NCBI GenBank assembly: GCA_018241965.1 | Contig: JAFECS010000026.1 | Coordinates: 1-64,000 of the forward strand | Direction: 5' to 3' | Source of the DNA: Pseudomonadota bacterium | Lineage (GTDB): Bacteria > Pseudomonadota > Gammaproteobacteria > Berkiellales > Berkiellaceae | DNA: 64,000 nucleotides | Part shown: positions 1 to 7,991 of the stretch, in pieces | How positions within the stretch are numbered: the first letter of the stretch is position 1 | Layout: every line of letters starts with the position of its first letter | The notes under the pieces: generated by a model | Told to the model about the DNA's origin: nothing | Database searches by the model: none | Seen by the model: only the letters and a program-made list of their open reading frames with translations | Program-made: the position numbers and the translations under genes

Positions 1-254
1 CTCTTTGAAGCCGTATTTAAAAGGCGGGTGGGTCCATTCCATTGGGTAAGCGAGCTTTGCGAGCGCAGCCCGGGGAAAGCAAGAATTCCTCCCCCCTCTC
101 TCCAAACCCCGGCAGGGGTGCTGCAGAAGAACATTTAAGTAGATGATATTGAATTAGTATTTATGCATTAATGAATATTTTAAAAAACATATTTGTGTAA
201 ATTTTGAATCCCTCTTAAAATCACAACCTTTTTAACAAGGATTGTTAAGTAGTT
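1..254. other. GC-rich intergenic edge segment
   Basis: The first 130 bases are clearly more GC-rich than the rest of the window and hold a short inverted repeat (CCCC-GGCA-GGGG near 105-116). Bases 130-254 return to AT-rich sequence and lead into the Rpn-type gene. No convincing gene or RNA is visible; the left part may belong to a gene or repeat that starts outside the window. Confidence 0.4.
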
Positions 255-1199
255 ATGGCCAATAAACTTCATGCACAATATGATCCTCCATGGAAGAATA
301 TTATAAATCAATTTTTCCCTTCCTTTATGGAATATTGTTTTCCTTATGCTTGCGCCGAAATTGATTGGAATAAAGGATATGAGCCCTTAGATAAGGAAAT
401 GACCCAAATTATGCGTGATACAAAAACGCATAATCGAGTTGTTGATAAACTTATGAAGGTTTATCGCAAAAGCGGAGAAGAAGCATGGGTATTAGTGCAT
501 TGTGAAATTCAAGGACAAAGAGATGCAGAATTCCCCAAGCGCATGTTTGTATATCGCTATAGGCTCATTGATTTTTATGATAAGCCAGTGGCAAGCTTTG
601 CCGTATTAACGGATGCCAATGTCAATTGGCGACCAAATGCCTACGAGGAATCTTTGTGGGGTAGCTCAACAAGAATGGAGTTTGTGACATTCAAATTATT
701 GGATTTTAAAGATCGCCTTTTTCAGTTACAGCACAGTACCAATCCATTTAGTACGGTTATTGAAGCGCATCTAGCGGCACTAGCGACTAATAAAGGTTCT
801 ATAGAAAACCGATTTGAGCAAAAAGTGTCCATCACCAGGCGCTTATATGATAAAGGCTGGAAAAAAGCTGATATTATTAATTTATATCTGTTTATAGACT
901 GGATTTTGGCGCTTCCCAAAGAGCTTGAGTTAAAATATCATGAAGAAATTAAGCATATTGAAGAGGAAAAGAAAGTGGAGTACATTTCAACCGCAGAGCG
1001 CATCGGAAGAGAGGAAGGGTATAAGCAAGGCGTCCAACAAGTTAGGTTGCAAGAACGTAAATTTCTAACGTCGTTATTGCAAAAGGTGATGGGCAACATT
1101 CCCCAAAACACACTTCAAAAAATTGAAGCAAGCTCCAATGAAGAATTAAAAACTTGGATTACCGATTTGCTTAGTGAAGAAACGATCACTTCTCGTTAA
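255..1199 (+). CDS. Rpn/PD-(D/E)XK nuclease family protein (transposase-like)
   Basis: The 314-residue product resembles the Rpn family (recombination-promoting nucleases, often labelled PD-(D/E)XK family transposase). A likely nuclease core is visible at about residues 76-105, where the strand WVLVHCEIQGQ (E-x-Q) is followed by a K/R-rich helix KRMFVYRYRL, the usual family pattern. An acidic cluster lies earlier, at about 34-49. The C-terminus (about 225-314) is a charged helix typical of these proteins. Rpn family members cleave DNA and stimulate RecA-independent recombination; this is family knowledge, and activity here is inferred. The gene stands alone and is followed by a strong nested inverted repeat, a common setting for these mobile-like genes. 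Confidence 0.75.
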   Translation: MANKLHAQYDPPWKNIINQFFPSFMEYCFPYACAEIDWNKGYEPLDKEMTQIMRDTKTHNRVVDKLMKVYRKSGEEAWVLVHCEIQGQRDAEFPKRMFVYRYRLIDFYDKPVASFAVLTDANVNWRPNAYEESLWGSSTRMEFVTFKLLDFKDRLFQLQHSTNPFSTVIEAHLAALATNKGSIENRFEQKVSITRRLYDKGWKKADIINLYLFIDWILALPKELELKYHEEIKHIEEEKKVEYISTAERIGREEGYKQGVQQVRLQERKFLTSLLQKVMGNIPQNTLQKIEASSNEELKTWITDLLSEETITSR

Positions 1200-1212
1200 T
1201 AACATTTGAAAT

Positions 1213-1283
1213 AAACCCCCCTTAATCCCCCCTTTGAAAACAAAGGGGGGAATCAAAGCGGTCGCCTTAGCGGCGGGGGGTTT
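1213..1283. repeat. Nested inverted repeat, terminator-like
   Basis: Outer arms AAACCCCCC (1213-1221) and GGGGGGTTT (1275-1283) enclose a perfect inner hairpin with CCCCCCTTTG (1227-1236), loop AAAA and CAAAGGGGGG (1241-1250). The outer 3' arm runs into TTTT. It lies between the convergent Rpn-like gene and ABC transporter gene, so it can serve as a bidirectional terminator. The nested, C-rich design also resembles small dispersed palindromic elements. Confidence 0.7.
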
Positions 1284-1292
1284 TATAAAAAA

Positions 1293-3074
1293 TCAAACTT
1301 TCGCGCGCACTTTCGTTGAAATATCAATTGTGTGATCGCAAAATCCATTGTTACTTGGGTTGTGATCGGTGTAAATAATGGTTGTTTTTGGCAAATGTTC
1401 TTTAAGCATTCTTTCGATTTTGCCTTTGTTATCGGTTTTGGCATGATGATCCACTCTTGAGGTTGCCTCATCCATAACCAGTATTTTGGGCTGCTTCATG
1501 ATTGCCCCAATAATTTCTATCCGTTGTTTTTCACCATCACTTAAATGTTGACCATACCAGTCTTTGACTTTTTCCAGATCTCTGATGGTTTCTGGCTTGA
1601 AACCTAATTGCTTCATAAGATGCTTAATTTTATTGATTTCATAGCCGGTTGCTTTAGCTGTGCTGGGATACATAATCGCATCCAGTAAGCTTTTATCTTC
1701 GGGGAAATAAGGTTGGGATGGTATAAAATGCGCTTCCTCTAAGCCTTGAATTTCACCACTAGCATCTGGCGAAAGATCAGCCATTGCACGTAAAAGAGAA
1801 GTTTTACCTGCACCAGAGGCACCTTGTACCAAGGTAATTCTTCCTTTTGGAATGGTTTGATTAAATTTCTTGAGAATAGGGGTACCATCGGGCCTTTTTA
1901 AAGTGAGATCTTTAATTTTTATTGTATTTTCATCGCCTTTAGAAAACCGAAGTTGCTCTTCCCCTTTTTTGTGTTTTTGTTCCCATTTTTCTAAGGCTTC
2001 GTTAAATTCAGCGATACGTTTAATGGTTACGGCGCATTCTGTCACTTTGTCGAAATTATCATTTTTCCAGGTAAAGAAATTAACCACATTTTGGAAATGG
2101 TAAGGAATTTCTAAAATGCTGGCAAAACTTAATTTTTGAGAAATAATATTAGGCGCACATAACAAGAGTGCAAAAAACGAGGTAAATTCAGCGTGTAAAT
2201 TGGTAATAAATGATAACAAAGAGCGAACTTTAGAAGCCCCAGTTTGCACAACTTTAGTTTGTTTTAAGGTTTCCAATAGTGAATGGTGTTCAAAATCGGC
2301 CCCTTTCTTAAAGGCAATGGCTTCGGCATGGGTTTTAACATGATGAATTTTGGTTTGTAATTTGGCCTCCATATCTCTTTGGGTTGTTTGCAGATCTTCC
2401 AAAGAATCGCCAATTTTATTGGTAACATAATTGTAAACCAACGCATAAATGATCGTGCTACCCACAAGGTAGCCGGGAATAGCAAAAGAAAGCGACATAA
2501 ACGATATTTGCAAGGGCACAGAAAGAGTATAAAGCCCAAGCAAACCAACAGCAAAATTGCTCACGGTAGTTAAATAATTATCAAATAATTCACCGACAGA
2601 GCGAGCAAGCTCTTCATTATCGTGGCTGATGAGCTGAGAAGGATTCGCCGGGTTTTGAGTAAGGCGGGTTGTGCCATAATAGGCATTGTTTCTCATCCAC
2701 CTTTTTTCTAATTTTTTATTGACCGCATGTGCCAACGAGCTTCCCAGCAGGCTTGCTAGCCAGGCATCTACGCCCGTTATTAATCCGTAGGATACTATCG
2801 CAGTAACGGATTTGGCTGCTGCCCAAAAAAAGGCAGTATAGGTAACGCCAGGTACAGCTAATAACCCCATCAGTGAGGCCATGGTTGTGTTTACGAAAAC
2901 AAGTGCAAAGGCAAGTAAAAAGTTGCCTAAAAAAATGCCAGAAAGGTAAATGGCGCGCTTGAGCTTTTCGCCTTTAAGGCCAAAATGTGGACGGTATAGT
3001 TGATATAATTGTTTGCTAATAGAGAATAACGTAATGTTATCATCTTGCGCTGTGGTGCTTTTGTCTTTGCTCAT
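1293..3074 (-). CDS. SbmA/BacA-like ABC transporter, fused permease and ATPase
   Basis: The 593-residue protein has an N-terminal membrane domain (helices between about residues 40 and 280) and a C-terminal ATPase. Walker A is GASGAGKT at 418-425, the signature is LSDGE at 511-515 and Walker B is ILVMDEA around 531-537. The architecture fits the ABC_membrane_2 (SbmA/BacA, YddA, ABCD) family, which works as a homodimer in the inner membrane and moves peptides, vitamin B12 or acyl-CoA; the substrate is not evident. An in-frame TTG 22 codons upstream extends the frame, but the ATG reading MSKDK is preferred because the extension is basic and not family-like. The gene stands alone, convergent with the Rpn-like gene. 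Confidence 0.85.
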   Translation of the reverse strand: MSKDKSTTAQDDNITLFSISKQLYQLYRPHFGLKGEKLKRAIYLSGIFLGNFLLAFALVFVNTTMASLMGLLAVPGVTYTAFFWAAAKSVTAIVSYGLITGVDAWLASLLGSSLAHAVNKKLEKRWMRNNAYYGTTRLTQNPANPSQLISHDNEELARSVGELFDNYLTTVSNFAVGLLGLYTLSVPLQISFMSLSFAIPGYLVGSTIIYALVYNYVTNKIGDSLEDLQTTQRDMEAKLQTKIHHVKTHAEAIAFKKGADFEHHSLLETLKQTKVVQTGASKVRSLLSFITNLHAEFTSFFALLLCAPNIISQKLSFASILEIPYHFQNVVNFFTWKNDNFDKVTECAVTIKRIAEFNEALEKWEQKHKKGEEQLRFSKGDENTIKIKDLTLKRPDGTPILKKFNQTIPKGRITLVQGASGAGKTSLLRAMADLSPDASGEIQGLEEAHFIPSQPYFPEDKSLLDAIMYPSTAKATGYEINKIKHLMKQLGFKPETIRDLEKVKDWYGQHLSDGEKQRIEIIGAIMKQPKILVMDEATSRVDHHAKTDNKGKIERMLKEHLPKTTIIYTDHNPSNNGFCDHTIDISTKVRAKV

Positions 3075-3195
3075 AAAATAAATTCTTGTCTGCTTTTCTT
3101 TCAAGGTTTTCCATTGTTTGAATTTCTGACAAATAAGCAAACTTTACCAGATGAATGGTAGGTTTGAATTGACATAAGGTATAAGTCAGTTGACG

Positions 3196-3232
3196 TAAAT
3201 GCTCCAGGCTATGAAAAGTCTTGGAGCATTTA
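3196..3232 (-). terminator. Hairpin downstream of the VirK-like gene
   Basis: A perfect 11-bp inverted repeat, TAAATGCTCCA at 3196-3206 and TGGAGCATTTA at 3222-3232 with a 15-base loop, lies 12 bases past the stop of the minus-strand VirK-like gene. A T-run is weak, so this may be a terminator or an mRNA-stabilising hairpin. Confidence 0.55.
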
Positions 3233-3244
3233 ATGCTGTGATAT

Positions 3245-3715
3245 CTATCTACGAATTAAGATGTGAGCATCAGCTTCTTTGGCTTCAAAGAACTTTTTGG
3301 TGAATGCAATAACAACAGCAGGATCATATGGCTTGCAGCTAAATACATCCATATAAATATAATTGTTTGCATTAACAAAGTGACCAGAAATTAAAGAGGT
3401 TTCAATCAATTGGGTCATGGAAAACCCGGCAATGCGCTCATCTTCACCGAAATTCACCACCACGGTTTCGCCAAAACGCTTGGCATCAATGAGTTCACAA
3501 AGTTCTTTTACATATTGCTTAATATCAGCTTCTGAGCGTACCTTCTTGGGATTGCAATTATGTAAGTCTATGGATGTTAACAAGCCCCAGGCTTTGTTAT
3601 TGTCAAATTCTTTTTTTATTTCAGTAAAACTTGGCCCTTGCGCTGCATGCGTGGCAGACACCAAGGTTAGCAGGGAAAAGATAGTGATTGCTCGAATAAT
3701 GTTAAATAGTTTCAA
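3245..3715 (-). CDS. Secreted VirK-like protein
   Basis: The 156-residue product starts with a clear signal peptide (hydrophobic core about residues 7-20, likely cleavage after THAA at 24). The mature part has a conserved-looking segment ending in SIDLHNC and a second Cys near the C-terminus (DVFSC). This resembles the VirK/YbjX-unrelated VirK family (Agrobacterium VirK and Legionella/Coxiella homologues), small periplasmic proteins of unknown biochemical role; the match is from memory of the pattern and is moderate. The start codon is TTG, preceded by an excellent AAGGAG with a 7-base spacer. Nothing in the neighbours points to a specific pathway. Confidence 0.5.
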   Translation of the reverse strand: MKLFNIIRAITIFSLLTLVSATHAAQGPSFTEIKKEFDNNKAWGLLTSIDLHNCNPKKVRSEADIKQYVKELCELIDAKRFGETVVVNFGEDERIAGFSMTQLIETSLISGHFVNANNYIYMDVFSCKPYDPAVVIAFTKKFFEAKEADAHILIRR

Positions 3716-3807
3716 GTCCGTTCTCCTTTAAATTAATCTTAAGTTAGTGTTATTTGAAAAAATAACGGACGTAATAATACATGAATGTAATGTAAATTAT
3801 AACTATT

Positions 3808-5688
3808 TTAAGATGGTGAACTCCTGAATTTAGGCAAGGCTGGGCTACTTTTAGTCCTGTTAGCAAGAGTGAGCGCTTCTGGCTTCTCAGGTTTCTCGCT
3901 GCTGAGTTTCCTAAAGCGATGTAAAAAATTTCTTTCTTTGGGAGGTGAGGAGGGTGGTGATAGAGATCTGTCATCTGGTGACGCGAGTTTTAGATCATTT
4001 ACTTGTGCGCTTAGCTTGGACACTTTTTGTTCTAACCGGACTGCATCATCCCGGTATCCCTCTTGGGCTTTTAAATGATCCGTATTAGCTCTAGATAACG
4101 TGACAATATCTTTTAGCGCTTGATTTAATGAATATTGTAAAGCACGTATGTATCTATATGTTTCAGGTTCAACCGGAGTCATTTTATAATCAGCTTCATC
4201 AAAGGGCTTTTTGAAGCGTTGAGAATATTCTCCGTTAAATACAACACGTGCCACCAGCTTGTCGAATAAAATATCTCTTTCTTCGCCTTGGGAAGGAAGC
4301 TGTAGCAATTGTCTTAGCACTTTTGCATAGTGCTCATTTTTTTCTGGAGTCTCGTCTTTATCATATAATTCACCCAACAAATAAATCACATTATGTATAT
4401 CTTTTCCGCTTTGCTGCGTTTGTAACTCATAATGCTTTTTAATCCACTTGATAAAGAATCTATGCGTCGCTTTTGCTTGATGTTTTTCAGCTTGATTCCA
4501 TAGCTTATCGCATATATCTTCAAGCTTATTGAAAAGTTCCTCTTTGAGTGGAGCTTTAAGATCACGATTTAATAAATCTGGCATAGCATGATTTTCGAAA
4601 AGCCCGCTTTTTTCGCACAGCTGATTTAGACGGTGATAGATGGAATATATTTTTTTATTGTAAGGCGCATCAAATAAGGGATGACGCACGGCGATGTTGA
4701 ACAGGCAAGCTGTAAATGCAATAAGATCTGCAGAAGACGTTGTTGCATGCGTGTCTTGAGTTGCTTTGGGCTCTGGGTTTACATCATCAGTTATTGGTTC
4801 TTCTGGTTCTGATGTTATCTCTGAATCTGTCTGCGCAGCTGCCTGTGCTTCTTGGGTTGACTCTGAATCCAATGTTGATATGAGCTCAGATGTTTCATCT
4901 AAAGCCGCAGGCTTATCTAGCGTTATTTTTAGCCCTTCAATCAGAGGCAATGCTAGCATAGGCGCTACTTTTTCTCTATCTTCGGATCTATCTAAACCAT
5001 TACTATCTGCATAGCAGGTAGCAATGATTTTTTTGCAAACCATGAAAAACAGATGGATAGCTTTGGCTTGCTTGCTATAACCTTGAGCGGTAAGTTCCAT
5101 TATTAAGTTAATGATTAAATTTTCTATCTTGTGAAAAAATGCTGGGTTAGTAAAAGAATTTAAGGAGGAAAGTAATTGTGGAACATTATTTTGGAAAGTA
5201 CGTTTGCCCAGGTAATATTTTTCGGCAATAATAGCGTGTGCCTGCCAATAGGCTTCTTGTAATTGTTGATTAAATTTATTAATAATTTTGCTTAAATTAG
5301 CATCTTTTTCCCCGGTAAAAACCCATTTTCTTATGGCTGTTTTAATTAATGCCGCTAATGCATAAGGCATCTGTTTTGGTTTAATGCTTAAGCTAATTCT
5401 GTGGCGATCAGCAGGGTTTTCTGAGGATTCATCACTGGTGTCTTGCAATATTTTATCCAGCATGGCGGCCAGCAGTTTATCGTTCTCATCGTCTGAAGAT
5501 TCACTGACACGAAAGGCATCCATTGGTGGAAAATGATAATGATGAGCATATTTTAAAATAAAAATAAGCTCATCGGTGGTATAGGAATGCTGAAGATACA
5601 GAGGCTCTTGTATTTTTAAGGTGATAGAGGCACGTGTATTTTCTAAATTTTTTTTCTGCTTTTTTCTGAGTTCCCTTGGACTGGGCAT
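3808..5688 (-). CDS. Large unknown protein, acidic linker and coiled-coil C-terminus
   Basis: This 626-residue protein is not recognised. It is mostly helical and lacks a signal peptide or membrane segment. Residues about 1-15 are very basic (RELRKKQKKN). A Ser/Thr/Glu/Ala-rich low-complexity linker lies at about 265-325, separating two helical halves. A short coiled coil near 545-575 is followed by a Ser-Pro-rich tail with SLSPPSSPP and SSPALPKFRSSP. Such cytosolic, multi-part proteins with eukaryote-like Ser-Pro tails are common among secreted effectors of Legionellales, but translocation is only inferred. The start is supported by AGAGGGG upstream of the ATG. Confidence 0.7.
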   Translation of the reverse strand: MPSPRELRKKQKKNLENTRASITLKIQEPLYLQHSYTTDELIFILKYAHHYHFPPMDAFRVSESSDDENDKLLAAMLDKILQDTSDESSENPADRHRISLSIKPKQMPYALAALIKTAIRKWVFTGEKDANLSKIINKFNQQLQEAYWQAHAIIAEKYYLGKRTFQNNVPQLLSSLNSFTNPAFFHKIENLIINLIMELTAQGYSKQAKAIHLFFMVCKKIIATCYADSNGLDRSEDREKVAPMLALPLIEGLKITLDKPAALDETSELISTLDSESTQEAQAAAQTDSEITSEPEEPITDDVNPEPKATQDTHATTSSADLIAFTACLFNIAVRHPLFDAPYNKKIYSIYHRLNQLCEKSGLFENHAMPDLLNRDLKAPLKEELFNKLEDICDKLWNQAEKHQAKATHRFFIKWIKKHYELQTQQSGKDIHNVIYLLGELYDKDETPEKNEHYAKVLRQLLQLPSQGEERDILFDKLVARVVFNGEYSQRFKKPFDEADYKMTPVEPETYRYIRALQYSLNQALKDIVTLSRANTDHLKAQEGYRDDAVRLEQKVSKLSAQVNDLKLASPDDRSLSPPSSPPKERNFLHRFRKLSSEKPEKPEALTLANRTKSSPALPKFRSSPS

Positions 5689-5810
5689 TTTTGCACCCCT
5701 CTTTAAAAATAATTTGTGGAACTATTGCATAGTGTGTCGAGGTTTGACAACCAACATTTCCAGTTTTAAAGCTGTTGCTCACCTAGGTGAGCAACAGTGG
5801 GACATGGGCT

Positions 5811-7433
5811 TTAGCTTCTCTTTGCCTTTTGCATAACGACAGGTGCACCTGTTTTGCCACCCGGACAAAAGGTGACTTGATAGCTCGTGTAACCGCCTTT
5901 GTTTGGGTTGCATTGAAAAGAAGAAGATTTATCATCAAATTGATATGCATAAGCCGTTGGGCATGCTTGTTTTAGCCAGACAATTTTGGGAAATACCACA
6001 CGTTCCCAATCTGCATTGTCTTTAACACAGTTAGCGGCTTGCGCTGTAGGGACTGCACTTTGTGATTTGTTCCAATCATAGCAACCACACACATTCGGTG
6101 TTCCTTGGGCGTAACCTGTATTTAAACTACTGTTGCTGGTAACTATGCAACCATACATATTGGCATAGGTAGCGCCTTGGCCATAATCACCATCAGGCCC
6201 TGCTGGCAAGGGAGTGCCTAATGCGTAGAAGTTATAAAGGTTTTGAGAGCCCCATTGGGTTGCAATGGGGTAATTAAACGATGCGATTGTCCAATAACCT
6301 TGGAAAGTGCCGCAGCGTCTGTTTATAGGTGCTTGTCCGCCATCTGTATTGACCTGATTATAAGCCATGCCACAGAGATTGGGGCTTTTGCAACTAGTAC
6401 AGTTATCATCCGCTCCTTGGGAAACAAAATAGAAATTTTGGGCAGGCGTCGGGGGTTGAAATTCCCATGAGCAGGAACCAAGTGTTGAACCTTGTGGCTG
6501 AATAACAGCGCCACTTGCCGCACAATCAAAGGGAGCTGGAACCGAGGGAACCGCGCTTTTATTACCTAAACCTTTAACTTCAACAGGCAAATTAAATCCA
6601 TTGATTATGGAAGTGTTATAGATCCCATCGTTATTGGGAACATTAGACATAAAAGCTTCAAAACGGGTAAATGGTGACATGGGCTCTTTTTTTTGCACAC
6701 ACGTGCCAGTGACGCCACCTTGCGCATTGGTAAGGGTAGGGCAACTACCAGTGTTACAAACAAGCGTATTATTTTGAATTTTACAATTAGTTTTTGCCCA
6801 AAATAATCCATTTTCATATTGGTTTACTTTAATAGACTTTGTAGTTGGCGCCATACCTGGTATTTGCTTACTTATTTTGTATGCATCCGGAGAGCTACCA
6901 TTGAGTGGATCAACATGCGCATCAGAATTGCTTACGCCAAGCCAAACTGGGTACGGACATTGATTGATAAAATTAACCATGTGAATAGTAGGATCAGCAG
7001 TGATTACCTGACTTGAGGTTACAGCAGCTACATTTTGCATGCCAAAAGATAGAGTCGCTTTCACGGTGAGCTGATTTCCATCATCTTGAGGAACAACGGA
7101 AATATAAACATGGCAAGTTTTTTGTGGGGCCAAATTTTGATTGCTACAAGTATCATTAACGCCAGGGGTAGTGCCCTTGGTTAACCAATTTGAAACATCA
7201 TGACCATCAAGTGTTGCACTTAAAACAACACTTTGTAAATTTATAGGTTGCGCACTTTGATTGGTAAATACAACTTTAATGACATTATCGCCAAAGGCAT
7301 ATATTTGCTTTGGCAGCGGTAATTCAACATTCGCCAAAATAGGGGGAGCATCATGGTCTCTGACGCCTAAGCTAAGAGGTGCCCAACAAAGATTGATGAT
7401 AGCTAATAAAAAAAATGTTGTTTTTTTGAACAT
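5811..7433 (-). CDS. Secreted thaumatin-like protein
   Basis: The 540-residue protein has a signal peptide (residues 1-23) followed by an immunoglobulin-like N-terminal domain (about 30-145) and a thaumatin-family domain (about 150-540). Family hallmarks include NQCPYPVWLG, the segment SIINGFNLPVEV and the C-terminal block CPTAYAYQFDD followed by YQVTFCPGG. The Cys-rich content fits a disulphide-bonded, exported protein. Thaumatin-like proteins are best known from plants (PR-5), fungi and animals, where some bind or cleave beta-glucans; bacterial versions are sporadic. GAGGAAG sits 5 bases before the ATG. The gene stands alone, and its function here is unknown beyond likely action outside the cytoplasm. 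Confidence 0.85.
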   Translation of the reverse strand: MFKKTTFFLLAIINLCWAPLSLGVRDHDAPPILANVELPLPKQIYAFGDNVIKVVFTNQSAQPINLQSVVLSATLDGHDVSNWLTKGTTPGVNDTCSNQNLAPQKTCHVYISVVPQDDGNQLTVKATLSFGMQNVAAVTSSQVITADPTIHMVNFINQCPYPVWLGVSNSDAHVDPLNGSSPDAYKISKQIPGMAPTTKSIKVNQYENGLFWAKTNCKIQNNTLVCNTGSCPTLTNAQGGVTGTCVQKKEPMSPFTRFEAFMSNVPNNDGIYNTSIINGFNLPVEVKGLGNKSAVPSVPAPFDCAASGAVIQPQGSTLGSCSWEFQPPTPAQNFYFVSQGADDNCTSCKSPNLCGMAYNQVNTDGGQAPINRRCGTFQGYWTIASFNYPIATQWGSQNLYNFYALGTPLPAGPDGDYGQGATYANMYGCIVTSNSSLNTGYAQGTPNVCGCYDWNKSQSAVPTAQAANCVKDNADWERVVFPKIVWLKQACPTAYAYQFDDKSSSFQCNPNKGGYTSYQVTFCPGGKTGAPVVMQKAKRS

Positions 7434-7678
7434 GTTACTTCCTCACAAAATCCATCTCTTGAGTTAAAAGTAGTACTGCTAATGAAAAGTCAGAAATAAT
7501 ATACAGTGTATTTGCATTATATGGGCTTATTCTTATCTTTTGTAGCATAGCCTTATTTGTTTTTGTTTACCTCTGAGAAACACAGAGAATTTTTGTTTAA
7601 AATCAGCAACATATAATGATTTTTTAATTTTACTCAGTCACCATTGAGTAAATTTGCTCAATTGGCATTGAGTAAATT

Positions 7679-7865
7679 ATGGGTTTGTATTATGAACGTA
7701 TGTTTCCTGTTGAGGTAAAATGGACGAATCAGTTACGACCTTATGAACTTAAACAAATTAGTAAATATTAAGAATGGAAGCATTTTTGCAAAAGTGAATA
7801 ATTTCTCTGCTGTTAATAATATTCCCATCCAGCCCTTGCCACTTGCCCTAGCTTTATTGGAATGA
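7679..7865 (+). pseudogene. Decayed C-terminal tail of a DUF4143 AAA+ ATPase
   Basis: Frame 7679-7771 reads MGLYYERMFPVEVKWTNQLR and continues PYELKQISKY before a stop. A second frame then continues IKNGSIFAKV and reaches IPIQPLPLALALLE, ending at 7865. Together these match the C-terminus of DUF4143-type ATPases (the family of the two intact genes at 31785 and 34277), broken by one frameshift. No N-terminal or Walker region is visible upstream, so only the tail survives. The rest of 7434-7991 is AT-rich; short repeats of ATTGAGTAAA near 7640-7680 are the only other pattern. Confidence 0.65.
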
Positions 7866-7991
7866 TGGTGAGCACTCTATGCGACTAATGCCAGTATTTT
7901 CTCTTCATTTCTGGATAAATCACATTTACTGACCCCTCTGCCTGGTTTAGAATACATTTTTTCGACGCACTCCGAAAGCAGGCTAACTATT

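Noticed and set aside
1-130. tRNA or rRNA fragment in the GC-rich edge
   Set aside because: No cloverleaf or conserved rRNA segment could be traced; only a short inverted repeat is seen.
3075-3140. N-terminal extension of the ABC transporter from an upstream TTG
   Set aside because: The added residues are basic and not family-like, and the downstream ATG gives the expected N-terminus.
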